A program made the position numbers and the translations under genes. 36,956 nucleotides of DNA from Phaeoceros laevis. Taxonomy: Eukaryota > Anthocerotophyta > Anthocerotopsida > Notothyladales. The stretch's first letter is position 1, and each line of letters opens with the position of its first letter. Positions 8,556 to 18,305 of this stretch are shown here, in pieces. The stretch spans positions 1 through 36,956 of the forward strand of contig JBNGIQ010009361.1 of the NCBI GenBank assembly GCA_049999765.1. The letters are read 5' to 3'. The notes beneath the pieces were generated by a model. It was not told where the DNA came from and searched no databases. It was given only the letters and a program-made list of their open reading frames with translations.

Positions 8556-10290
8556 CTCGTTATACGATTGCTTGCAAGGATCAGGGCCCAAACACCTGAA
8601 AACCCCACAGAAACTCCTACCAAAAAAGCAGGTAAAGACATGACATCTGGAATCATCTGTGTCTCCTAATTTTTTCAGATCATGAGAGGAAGAAGCATAG
8701 GCCATTTGAAAACCCGGACACTTGACACTCAGCGCCATCCAACAAAGCCCAGGGTTTCCAGGTCGATTTAAGCAGTATGATCAAAGGTATTGAACTGCCC
8801 ACCTGTTGGAATGAGACCCGATAGACTGTTTCTAGCCACACAGAAGGCGGTCATGGACGTGAGAGTGGCAAGAGAAGGTGGTATGTCCCGGGCCCTTTGA
8901 AAGCATTGTAAGACAAGTGTCTCAATCGATTTCAAACGTTGCAAGGTCTGCGGGATATCGATAGGGCCTTGTTCAAAGCTGGTTGTGTGACATATTGAGG
9001 TACTTGATGAACCACAACTCCCCAATCTCCTCTGGGATGCTGCCATTCAACAAGTTGTGTGACAGGTCCAGCAAAATGTTGATCTTGAGAATGTAAGAGT
9101 AGTGTTCAACACGACCATTCTTTCCAGGAAGCAGAATGTCCTCGTAGAGTGTTTCAGCCATCTGGACAGGATCAATGTTCTTCTGCTTAAATCCATTAAG
9201 CCCAAAAAAATTCCGGGGAACAGAGCCCTCGAAATTGTTACAAGTGTGAGAGCGCAATGACTTGCAAATTGGGCAGCCTGCCCATCCAGCTAGGGATGCT
9301 TTCATCTAGCAAGTTGTGGGACATTACTAAGACACGCAATTTTTTCAACTCTTGGTATCGCTCAGGGATGCCTCCAGACAGCTGGTTGTCCTGAACGTCG
9401 ATAAGGATAAGTTCTCCACAGTTGCTCAGACCCGAGGGAAGAAAACCCTGGAGCTGGTTTCCTCCCAGCACTAGCGTTTCGAGATGAATGGCATTTCCGA
9501 GGCTAGCAGGAATTGGTCCTGTCAAAGACATGCAATGCACTTATTTAAAGAAAACCATGGATACAGAATAAGATCTCAAAGACACAAGCAATGTATATCT
9601 CTCCAGCTTTTCAAAAGTGCTCAAGATAAATTTCAAGTTGCAAAAGCAAACAAATACTTGTAAGGATAGGCAGGCGTACCTGTTAACTGTTGATTGTTTG
9701 AAAGAGACAGTCTTTTCAGAAGCCTCCAATGCAGACCTATGTCTGGATGCAAGGGACCAAGTGCTCAGTTGATTGCCCGACATATACAGATTCTCCAGTT
9801 GAGACAGATTGGATAGTGCAGCTGGAATACGTCCCGTGAGACGGTTTCCACCATGGAGAGTTAAATCTATCAATTTGCTGCACCTACCGAGGCTGTCTGG
9901 AATGACACTGGTCAGTAAAATTGTTACCATCCAGGTAGAGCCTTCGAAGGGACGACAACATGCCAAGGGATGCTGGAAGGGCACCACTAATAATCTTGAT
10001 TGTTGCTGTACAAGGACTCCGAGAGCTGTTGAAGTAATGACAGCATGCCCAGGGACGTTGGAATTACGCCACTGAAATTGTCGTCTTCCAAATTCAGTAA
10101 GATCACAAGTGGAGGCAGTATTTCTTGAACCCCACGTTGTGGTTGGACTCCAGGTCGGACAAGAATAGCGCCCCTAGGCCTCTCCCGACTTGAGGCACAA
10201 AAAATCCAAGGGTCCCTATGGCTGAAGAACTTCTACAAGCTTGCCTGATTGAGTGGATGCGCACCTGGCTGTCTTGGACAAGCGGGTTGG
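8556..10290 (-). pseudogene. LRR receptor-like protein/kinase pseudogene
   Basis: Read on the minus strand from 10290: LRR units with the plant extracellular consensus (NFSGVIPTSLGMLSLLQQL, ISGALPASLGML, RLTGRIPAALSNLSQLENL, GPIPASLGNAIHLETLVL, NQLSGGIPERYQELKKLRVL), an island-like segment with YSYILK, then LLDLSHNLLNGSIPEEIGEL, SGLIPTGGQFNTFDHTA and, near 8600, a glycine-patterned membrane segment (PAFLVGVSVGFSGVWALIL). This order matches LRR receptor-like proteins, which perceive ligands at the plasma membrane. An intron with intact sites lies at 9525-9679. Several stops and frame changes (for example near 9985 and 10110) mark it as a pseudogene. No kinase domain is visible. Confidence 0.82.
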
Positions 10291-10394
10291 ACGGTCTGCT
10301 CAGCCTATTATTACAGTCACAGTCGTCGGGTTGCAGTAGCACACCTTTGACCCCATGCCCGCGGTTCCATGTGGAGCCCTCGGCGGCCCCGGAA

Positions 10395-10428
10395 GGCCTG
10401 GAGGGTTCCATGTGGAGCCCTCCAGGCC
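10395..10428. repeat. Perfect 11-bp inverted repeat
   Basis: Arms 10395-10405 (ggcctggaggg) and 10418-10428 (ccctccaggcc) flank a 12-nt loop. The loop is part of a string, ggttccatgtggagccct, that also occurs just upstream near 10362. A 12-bp palindrome (gacggatccgtc) lies at 10451-10462. The cluster sits between the LRR pseudogene and the second secreted-protein promoter. Confidence 0.75.
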
Positions 10429-10524
10429 TGGAGTTCCACGTGGACGGTGGGACGGATCCGTCCGTCAAAAATTCCATTCTAAAAACACTACTAAGTTCAG
10501 AAAGACAGACTGTGTCTTTTACGC

Positions 10525-10575
10525 ACTGCCCATGCTCCGGCCGGCTAGCGCATAAACTTGAAAATGGTATATAAT
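10525..10575 (+). promoter_or_regulatory. Promoter of secreted-protein copy B (27-bp element and TATA)
   Basis: One copy of the 27-bp element (10525-10551) is followed by TATATAAT at 10568-10575 and the shared ttccagctgcaagc. The ATG follows 166 bp after the TATA sequence. The arrangement is that of copy A with one element instead of two. Confidence 0.6.
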
Positions 10576-10733
10576 ATTCCAGCTGCAAGCAGGCAGGCAG
10601 TTCGTACTTGCACTTGTAACTTTCCAAGGTGAACTTGGAGTTCCCTGCCTGCATCGCGATCGGTGTGAACTCATTGTCGCGAGCGATATACCTGAGTCAA
10701 GAATTGGTCGCGAGCTCTCTCTGGAGAGCAGCC

Positions 10734-11185
10734 ATGGGCAGGCGAGGTGCAGCACCGGTACCTACTCTACCTCTGCATCGATATCTCATGCTGGTGGCGA
10801 CGCTAGCGTTGGCAGCTGCAACATTTATGTCGACGGCGGAGGCCGACTGTTCCCAGTCGATGGCGCACAACTTCAAGGTAAGTAATAGGAGCGGGAGGTT
10901 CCGGGTGCCGGAAGGCGGCGAGGACGGGGTCTACATGGGAAGCGTGGAGGTGGACGAGCAGGGAGTGGAGCAGTATCGGGTGACGTTCCTGGGTAAAGGC
11001 AACACCACGCTTGACGGCAGATGGGCTAACAACAACGTCAGTACTCGAGCAGCAAGAGGAGGCCTAGGACGGAAGCTGCTGCAGGTCGACACGGGGCCGT
11101 ATTGCGAGGGCACCTTGTTGAGCGCCTGGGACACGGTTAATGCGGTGAACAAGGTAGCCAACCGCTTCGGCCCTGCCGGTTCCAC
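10734..11185 (+). CDS. Secreted cysteine-containing protein, copy B, cut by assembly gap
   Basis: Paralogue of the gene at 5649: 150 visible residues from the ATG at 10734 (context gcagccATGGGC). The signal peptide is a few residues longer (PVPTLPLHRYLM insertion). The mature start (DCSQSMAHNFKVSN) to GRKLLQ is almost identical to copy A; after that the two diverge (PYCEGTLLSAWDTVNAVNKVANRFGPAGS versus the FCEGSVLDADDALAAL region). Ten Ns at 11186-11195 interrupt the frame and the sequence after them is not the expected C-terminal half. Either the assembly lost sequence or the gene is genuinely truncated there. The in-frame AAGGTAAGT string is conserved at 10875-10883. Confidence 0.7.
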
Positions 11186-11195
11186 NNNNNNNNNN
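11186..11195. other. Assembly gap (10 N)
   Basis: Run of ten N inside the secreted-protein copy B. A round 10-N run usually marks a gap of unknown size. The 170 bp after it are AT-rich and unlike the corresponding part of copy A, so the true gap is probably larger than ten bases or joins non-adjacent sequence. Confidence 0.95.
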
Positions 11196-11359
11196 TTCAA
11201 ATCCCGTATATTCCACATGTATTGATCAGCGTTAACTAGCTATATAAATATAAATTCACATATTTTTGAACTGTAATATTTTTGTGACAAATATATTTCA
11301 TCCCGTCTCAACAGTGCTTCCTTCTGTCCAACACAAGATCGGGCATTTCATCAGGTGGC

Positions 11360-12765
11360 GCCTTAGCTGCTCTCCTCTCTCGGAAAGTTTGAAAGGAATG
11401 TCTCCTCATTTGAATCTCTCGCCTTCTCTGGACAGCTATCCCACGGGTCCCTTTCTGGCACCCCTGACCCTATGGAGGCCTGCCAGTATTTGAATCCACC
11501 TTGTAGCACAGCACCTTACGCTGGGCTTTCAGCACCTCCTCGTCCAAGGTTCTGGTATTGCCATTTTATCAAATGTGACAAGTTTCCTCTCCTGGCCAGC
11601 TAAGCCCAGCAGCTCAACGTCCTTTGATGGATGCCTACAAGCAGAAGGTAGCTGATTGCTCTTCAGGAAGTGCTTCACTCCTGTTATTCAGGATGCACAG
11701 GTCAACATGGCATGTTTGTTGACGTGTACCAAAGGGGCAGGATCTTTTGGAGAGAATGTCACATGAATTCGCAGGAGGCACCTCCCATCTGGCTGATCCA
11801 ATGAGGTCTTTCTTTCTACATTGGGAACATCCCCAAAGGGCTGGAAGACACTCAGGGTCTTACAAGTTGAAGAGCTATTGAAGAGTTATCTAAGCACCTT
11901 CGAGTTTGTACCTCAGGGCGTTGTGCACCTCGAGCAGTTATATATGAGTGAGAGGTGGCATTCGCATTTCGCGTTTGCTGAGTTCTCTGTAATATATAAA
12001 GTTGCAATGATTGTTCGAGATGATTGTAAGTTTGACCCTACTGCCCTGGTCCTGAAGGGAACTCCTTTGAAGGTTGGGAGCAACAACCAGGATACCACTG
12101 GTGAGATATCATTCAGGGAAAGTTTGGTTTCCCAAAGCAGGACACGGACTTTGGATCCGGCAAAGGTCATTTGTAACATAGGAAATGTTCCTTGATCTTG
12201 GCAGGATGATGGCGAACTAAAGAGCTATTTTTCAAAAATTCTCAAGGGCTCAGATGCGCACTTGAGTGGCGACCTGGTGTATGCCGTCCACATTTATCCT
12301 GCAGAATGTGATGCATATCTGCAGCTTATTTCGGCGGCTCTAGCTGATGCTTTGATATGTAAGTGTACGAAGGATCCGAAGTTGCTTAACGTCCTTGGTA
12401 GTCCAAATTTTTTCTGTCGTCAAATGTTCTAAGTTTATTGCTTTATGTGCTGCTCTCTCTCTCTGAGGAGACCTCGTGCTACAGTGAGCAGTAGCGTAGA
12501 TGCTGCACCTGTTACGGACTCCTTCCAAAGCACTCTGGACATAGCCAAGCTTCCTGTGGCATCTGATGGTTACTTGACCAGGAGGCTCCGAGATTTGTTT
12601 GAGGTAGTCCTGGGAACTCTAAGAATTGAGAAGGCAATACTTGGCAACATCAAAAGCTGTTCTTGGCCTCCTGGAAGGAACTTGGCGTATGTCATTTTTG
12701 ATTCAGCTGGCCAGCGTCTTTGTAAGCGAGAGTGGAGGTTCTGCGATCATCCATGGTGTTAGGGC
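11360..12765 (+). pseudogene. Multi-RRM splicing-factor-like gene relic, copy B
   Basis: Pieces in three frames outline at least two, probably three RNA-recognition motifs. RRM-a: FYIGNIPKGLEDTQ (RNP2 type, about 11817-11860), VEELLKSYL, HSHFAFAEFSV (RNP1, about 11960-11990), LVLKGTPLKVG (beta-4). RRM-b: PAKVICNIGNV, a TGA, then DDGELKSYFSKIL, GDLVYAVHIYPAECDAYLQL (about 12210-12350), followed by a possible donor (gtaagtgt) at about 12360. RRM-c: DIAKLPVASDGYLTRRLRDL, RNLAYVIFDSAG (about 12535-12715). The arrangement recalls the large subunit of U2AF (U2AF65), but that assignment is inference. Frame changes and stops indicate a pseudogene; if it is spliced in an unusual way I may be misreading it. 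Confidence 0.5.
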
Positions 12766-12843
12766 AAACGGCGGGGGAACGCAGACTGTGAAGCAGCTGG
12801 CTATGGCATTGGCAGGGGAACGCATCTGAACTCAGGGACAAGC

Positions 12844-13180
12844 TCATCTGGCCACACGGAAGATGTTCTCCAGATTTCTCTGTGTCTTGAGAGCCACGGT
12901 TGCCGATTCCTCCATCTCGAACGCGAATCCAGTGCGCCGGAACGTGCCCGCGAGGGATTGGAACTTGAGCTTCTCTTCCACAGGGAGGTCGAAGACCTTG
13001 TTGGAAGCTTGAGTGAAGCTGGTGATCAAGTCCGGGGACAGCCGTGGTTTACCGCGTAGAAGATGCCGTCCTCGCTGGAAGCTCCGTGCATTTGCTGCCT
13101 GCCTTGCTCCAGGTGAACTCCTCTCTGAGGCCTCCCAGATCCAGCACCGGGATCGGGTACTCTATGCCCTGGTGTGTGGA
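12844..13180 (-). pseudogene. 2-oxoglutarate/Fe(II) dioxygenase N-terminal relic
   Basis: On the minus strand, IEYPIPVLDLGGLREEF (about 13110-13165) is followed in another frame by EDGIFYAVNHGCP and, in a third, by LITSFTQASNKVFDLPVEEK and KFQSLAGTFRRTGFAFE. These are the DIOX_N landmarks of plant 2OGD enzymes (PVIDL, GFFQVVNHG, FFDLPLEEK). Two frame changes within 100 bp and the absence of the catalytic HxD...H jelly-roll half make it a broken 5' fragment. The catalytic half would lie toward lower coordinates, where the RRM relic ends instead. Confidence 0.72.
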
Positions 13181-14162
13181 GTTGAGCACGCCTGAGGGGG
13201 AGGAGGCCGAGGATCTCTTGTCCGGATTGGTTCCCCTGCCTGAGGATCGGAGAAACACAAGCCCCGGGCCTGAACAAGTGAGCAACGTCCGGCTAGGGGA
13301 AGAGGAAGAGGAGGAGGATAGACGGTGAGTCCAATTGAATTTGCGTGCCTGCTTCTACTCTTACGTGTTTCTCTGGAGATTGCTCAAGCAGCACCTCCCG
13401 GCCCTGACTGGATCGTCCTTAACCTTGATGCGGCTGCAGTGCCCTTGGCAGCAGGCAGGGAAACGGTGGTACCGGTACTTGAGAGTGGAGCTCTTGAGGC
13501 CAGACTTCCTTGTGCGCCCCTTGCTACAACCTTCTGAATTGTCTCCAGTTTGGATGGTGACCTGCATGCCACTCGACACAACATCGCTGGTCAGCATGAG
13601 AAAAGGGCAAATCCTAGCTAGGCTTGCTCAAAAGGCACAATGAGCGCTGCGTTGCTCGTCTGATGTCAGTTTTCATATGGCCCCCGCGTGCAGCCCTTGT
13701 AGGCAAGCGCATCGGATGCATTGCCTCTTTCGACCGCATGATTCTGGAGGCCTGTGTGTCGTTTTATTGGTCTGCTGTGAAAATTCCTGAGTGTTTAGTA
13801 TGTTCTAATTTTAGGAAGGGCATTCCAAGTTCTTTCTTTCCTCCTGGACAGCTTCCGGCAGGCGTTTGGACTCGGTCGCCTGTGATTGGCCACTAAACTG
13901 GTGGTGGGCAAAATCCAGTCAGTAAATACAGTATGCGTACTTCATACAACCCGGCCCTCTTGGCAACCTGGTCGGTCGGAACGTCCGGCTTCACACAAGG
14001 ACCTAAAGGCCGACGCTGCACCGTGAGGTGGCCGTGAATCCCCGTGATGCGGCAGCCCGTAGGTCCCGTATCCCGTACCCGTCCTTTGGACATTCATTTG
14101 GGCCCCCCGTGAACTTTTATTTGGGCGGGCCGCTGGCCAACCAGGGCTCGGGATACTGTTTT
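13181..14162. other. No recognisable gene
   Basis: Open frames such as 13335-13643 and 13624-13896 (plus) have no recognisable domain. The base composition becomes GC-richer after 13900, where short CCGGC-containing repeat-like sequence begins. Confidence 0.4.
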
Positions 14163-14219
14163 ACGTGTACCGGCGAAAAGCTGGCATTTCGTGAGCTTGA
14201 CCGGCGCAAAGTGGCAAAA
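14163..14219. repeat. Dispersed repeat, copy 1
   Basis: The string acgtgtaccggcgaaaag, a spacer, then gaccggcgcaaagtggcaaaa is matched at 33942-34024 (acgtgtactggcgaaagg ... gaccggcgcaaagtggcaaaa) with a longer spacer. Two copies 19.8 kb apart suggest a dispersed repeat family, perhaps a small non-autonomous transposon; the full extent is not clear. Confidence 0.6.
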
Positions 14220-14405
14220 AACTTTGGACAAAGGACAAATAAAGTTGCATGGTGTTTCCTAATACTGACCGGCGGACCAAATAATCGTTACAAACCCGGG
14301 ATATACCATGTGACATGCAGCATGATGCTCTAGTCTACATCACATGCACAGGCCATAACCCTGGTGCGTGGCGTGTGCCTCGCCTAATAAGGCGCTTCCG
14401 CCTAT

Positions 14406-14489
14406 GGCCTTGCTTGCTCATGCATGGGGTAAGCACTAAGTAGTATAGGCCTTGCTTGCTCATGCATGGGAAAAGCACAAAGTAGTAGT
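14406..14489. repeat. 42-bp tandem duplication
   Basis: Two adjacent copies starting ggccttgcttgctcatgcat, period 42 bp, ending in a variable (agt)n tract. The second copy runs directly into the left arm of the long inverted repeat. Confidence 0.85.
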
Positions 14490-14560
14490 AGTAGTATGGT
14501 TATGGTGTTTGCCAACTCCACCGATGGGAATTGAACACCCCGTCAGGTATTTCAACCGGC

Positions 14561-14724
14561 GACCGGGAGCCCCCGTCCAGGGATAGCAAGCAACAACCGG
14601 AAGCACCCGTCCAGGGACCTTGGTCTACCTGTTGGGGCTACAACCGCGAAATTGCTGGCAATCTACCTTTTAGGGCTACAACCGTGAAAATTGCAGGCAA
14701 TCAACCTTTTGGGGCTACAATCAT
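14561..14724. repeat. Short tandem repeats (34-bp and 38-bp units)
   Basis: A pair with accgg-cccgtccaggga (about 14562 and 14596) is followed by gggctacaaccg-type units starting at 14635, 14673 and 14712 (38-39 bp period, last one partial). They lie just inside the left arm of the inverted repeat. Confidence 0.7.
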
Positions 14725-14814
14725 GAAGCGTGGCAGCTGACGGTCCGCGCTCACTGTTTTGAAAGCCTGAAAGTGATTGCCTGAAAGTGATTGCATGAGA
14801 TCAAGAAAGAAAGC

Positions 14815-14904
14815 CGGATAGAAAATAACAGTCGGATAGAAAATGACAGCCGGATAGAAAATGACAGCCGGATAGAAAATGACAGGCGGATAGAAAATGA
14901 CAGG
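14815..14904. repeat. 18-bp minisatellite, five copies
   Basis: Five head-to-tail copies of cggatagaaaatgacagc (starts 14815, 14833, 14851, 14869, 14887), with few substitutions. The period is a multiple of three, so the minus strand is open and would read a six-residue repeat (LSFSIR). There is no spacer between copies, so it is not a CRISPR. Confidence 0.92.
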
Positions 14905-15439
14905 CAGTGTACTCCACAGAACTCTAGCTGCTCATGAGAACCCGCTAGTTGATGAGTCTGCTTCACAAGAGCTCGTTGGTCCCAATGCCTAGCCTTGCGG
15001 CCATAGCAAAGGACGAGCTGTATATCTGCACATTGATAAATCGCATCGTGAGGCAAGACTCCTTAAATCCCTGAGATCCATGTATCCCCTTGCACTTGCT
15101 GTCCTCATTGCTGCACTTTCAGGTCATTCATTGCAGCAAGGTGAACATGAGTGATCGAGCATTCAACATCTCTGTAACACAATTCCTATGACCATCAATC
15201 CTTAGCATCTCTCCTCCAGCAATTCCTGTGGGCAGGTCAGCAATTCAAGTGTTAGGGCATCCCGCATTCCTCCCTCAGCAATTCCTTCCAGCGGCCTAAA
15301 AAAAGGAGGGTACACAAGCATTTTGGACTTCCAGCAGAGCCGTGAAAATACTGATAACATGCTTAGCTGCAGCCACCCAAAGCGTCCACAATGTGAATTG
15401 GTAAGTAGCATGAGGTGCCAGCAATATGGTAGCTGGCCA

Positions 15440-15600
15440 AGCAACATTTTCCATACACAACATCCTTTGTGGCCATGCTGCCAACAAACCTGGCACGCAT
15501 CTTCCAGCTCACCATATTTTGCAAGCATGGCGACCAGGCAATTGAGAATCTTTGACTGCAACTCCCTGCCCTTCTGTATGGCACCACCAGCAATGAGGGC
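15440..15600 (-). pseudogene. PPR relic scrap
   Basis: The minus strand reads GAIQKGRELQSKILNCLVAML followed by AKYGELEDACQV and, in another frame, MATKDVV. It is the same subfamily as the relic at 7173-7930 (shared ACAS..ALQKG / KCGELEDARQV / TKDVV pattern) but shorter and more decayed. It lies inside the inverted-repeat-bounded block. Confidence 0.7.
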
Positions 15601-15712
15601 ATTGAGGGCAATGCGGGCATGAGTCCTTGGGCACGTCTCACGTCACAAATTGTCCCTCACATGTCACGAATCGGAGACATCAGTGCAACAGAACACAAAG
15701 GAAAAAATGCAA

Positions 15713-15759
15713 CAGATGAAACCTCCTGCAGATGAAACCTCCTACAGATGAAACTCCTG
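15713..15759. repeat. 16-bp tandem repeat, three copies
   Basis: cagatgaaacctcctg is repeated three times from 15713, the third lacking one base. No gene is evident around it (15601-16468), where several short open frames overlap without any recognisable domain. Confidence 0.8.
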
Positions 15760-16468
15760 CAGCTCACGTGCGGTCCTCCATTTGCCTTCCCGAGAGACCA
15801 TGGTCCGATGAGGCACTTCTTCAGCAGGAACACGGAATGTAGGGTCTTCCTCCTGCCTCCCGTCCAGCAGTCTTGACTGAGGCATGCGGAGACGACAACC
15901 AGGCGACAGACACGGGCAGCAGCACGAAACACGTAAACCCCACTCACACGCCGACACGCACTTGGAATGTGGCGATGGAGCGTATTTCCAGGAGCGCACT
16001 AGAGGGCCGCACACAATGCACAAGGTTTGGGACAATCGGAGGCCTGCAAGGGGGTGTAAACACAAAGCCATAGCCAGACCTTGGACTCCGCTAGTGAGAG
16101 GCTAGAGAGAAGGCCAAATGGAGTCTGCTTTCATCCATGGGAATGATGGGATAGATACACTAGTGTAGTCGCCGGCATGGCAAACGGACAATTACGGGCA
16201 AACCCTTATATGGACCGGCTTTAAGCCGTTTTCCCAGCCCAAGGTTTTTGCTAAAACCGGCGAAAGGGGTCAACACTTTGCACTCTTTATCGGCGTACCG
16301 CGGGCCCTCGTTTTCACATAACATGAAGCCATAGTTGTGAACCACGCCGCACGACCAGCCGCACCATCCGGGGCCAAAAATAAAAGTAACTACATGTAGT
16401 TTGTAAAGGGTCCTCCCGGAACCCATTGGTGTACATGTACGAGGCCCGGATCCCAAGTCTTTTTAGAT

Positions 16469-16576
16469 GGGGCTTGCTCCGGGCAGCCCGTTAAAACGAG
16501 CCGGGTGCTAAAACGAGACATTTGCCCAATAAGTGGGGCTCGCTGCCCGTTAAAACAAGCTGGGTGCTAAAACGAG
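16469..16576. repeat. Imperfect duplication of about 45 bp
   Basis: Two units (about 16469-16518 and 16534-16576) share gcccgttaaaacgagc and gggtgctaaaacgaga. The sequence turns AT-rich immediately afterwards (16577-17270), with no gene seen. Confidence 0.7.
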
Positions 16577-16951
16577 ATAATGTAATGAAGCTGGAAGATG
16601 GCCATGTTGTAGAGATCACGTGCAATAGTGAGAAGGCTCACTCATCAGCAATTTTCATCACTAAACTCTCACACGCTTACTGAGAGTTACAAACGTGCTT
16701 TTACTGCACGGGCATTAATATAATGGACTAAATAATACTCCATATAACCCAAATTGAAGAGACAGGAAGACCAATTAAAATATTATGCTTGTTCATTCAA
16801 TTTACTTGATTTAGGTGCTCCTTCATAATCAGCAATGAAAATACCAATTATTCTCTACTTGTTCATTTATTCTCTAGGGTCGAAAAACCTGACGGGGTGT
16901 TCAATTCCCATGTGGAGTTGGCTAAACACCATAATCTTCCTACTACTACTT

Positions 16952-18305
16952 CATAACATAGGATTTTTCCTTTTTTCTTAAGAATTATTATAGCTGGTAG
17001 GCCAAAGAAATAAGTCAAACATGGGGATAGATTTGGAGATCAATAGATTCAATACACTTCATGGAAAGGGAAGATAATAAAGAAGAAGATTGCATAAAGC
17101 AAAAATTATTTACCAAGAAGGCAAGTGCTGTAAGGAGAGGCAAGCAAAAGAGTTTCAAAGACATTAATCCTAAATATATAAAAGATCTAAAAGATGTTGA
17201 GCTATGAAGATGATCATGAGTCCTTAAATGAGCGCCCAAGTAGGTGGCCAAATGACAGCTAGAACATCATTGCCAGTGACCCGTTTTGCTTTGGGCATGC
17301 CCCATTGCAATGAGCTTTGTGAATCATTTTGCTTTGGGCATGCCACATTACAATGATTGCATCATGTGCGCTTCAGAAATAAGTAAAACCGAGGTACATA
17401 TTCACGCCGTATTGTTGACTCTTGGCAAACGGCTTAAGGCCACATTCATTTCATTCGTGTACCGCTCGGCAAATTCGGAGGGGCCGGGTTAATCAACTTC
17501 TTGTTGATTAGCCAGTTACGTTGTACCATCTCTTCCACGTGTATGCACTATGAAGGACACACATCCCATAACCAACCAATAAGCCAACCCGGAAAACTGA
17601 GCATGACAAGGACCGCATTTCGGCCAAGAAAGACGCGCCAATTTATTGAGACAGCACTTAACAAGGCCAACCGCAACAGGACCGGGCCGCAGTCGGCGGT
17701 GCCGCTGTGGTGGCAAGAAATGGCCGTGGAGTGGCAGTGCACAAGACCGGGCGCTCTTGGCCGTGAACGGGGATCCCGGGCTGCTTCCCAAGAAGGGATT
17801 GCTATGAGAGGGATCTTCACGGAGGGCCTCGCTTTCTCTGAGATCGGCTCTCCTTCCAGGCATAGATCCACCGATGGCTGGCTGCCACCTTAGACAGCCA
17901 CCTCGGGGCCATGGCTGCCTTGGGGCTGCCTCGGCTGCAACTGGAGATAGAGTGACAAGGTAGAAAGAGATGGCCTAGTGCTCCTCCACGATTGCTGAGT
18001 CCGCCTGCGCTGAGTCCACCTGCAACGCTTTCTTGGCGGGGCGATGGCCTTAAAGCCAGCCCCGGCTGGATCGCAGTAGGTCCGACTTTCCCACTTTCCA
18101 GCGTTCACCAGTCCCCGCCCCTGCTGCTTCCTCCTGTTCTCGCCCGCCCCGGCGCTTGGCTCGCTCTAGGGTACTTCTTGCTGCTCACACCTTGCACCCG
18201 GGGTTGATCTCGGCGGTCATTTTGTCTTGGTGCCCTGTGATCTCAGTTTGCCCGGCTCCTGCTGGACTCCAGTGAGTGAGGGAGTGATCTTGAGGGGTCG
18301 GAAAA
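16952..18305. other. Intergenic: AT-rich tract, 43-bp duplication, hairpin, GMD upstream region
   Basis: Positions 16952-17270 are AT-rich without a gene. ttttgctttgggcatgcc starts at 17284 and again at 17327 (43-bp tandem duplication). A perfect 8-bp stem (taatcaac/gttgatta) with a 5-nt loop lies at 17490-17510. Positions 17516-17893 are open on both strands but encode nothing recognisable. The last 250 bp are GC-rich and should contain the GMD promoter and 5' UTR; no TATA box is obvious. Confidence 0.5.

Larger units (their letters stand above)
14482..16951. mobile_element. Candidate element bounded by about 70-bp inverted repeats
   Basis: The left arm (14482-14556) and the reverse complement of the right arm (16882-16951) align over about 70 bp with a few small indels; both contain ttatggtgttt, gccaactccac, and atgggaattgaacacccc followed by gtcaggt. 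The enclosed 2.3 kb has no transposase I can recognise. It contains minisatellites, a PPR scrap and low-complexity sequence. I see no convincing target-site duplication. It could be a non-autonomous DNA transposon with long terminal inverted repeats, or two oppositely inserted copies of a short repeat. Confidence 0.45.

Noticed and set aside
14815-14904. Possible CRISPR-like array
   Set aside because: The repeats are contiguous with no unique spacers, and the genome is eukaryotic.
14751-15056. Minus-strand open frame with LSFSIR repeats
   Set aside because: It is produced by the 18-bp minisatellite, whose period is a multiple of three.
16882-16951. tRNA-like T-loop string (gttcaattc) in the right inverted-repeat arm
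   Set aside because: The five pairs needed for a T stem do not form and no anticodon or D arm can be drawn around it.
17501-17893. 130-codon plus-strand open frame upstream of GMD with overlapping minus-strand frames
   Set aside because: No domain, no good start context, and openness on both strands is typical of GC-rich non-coding sequence.
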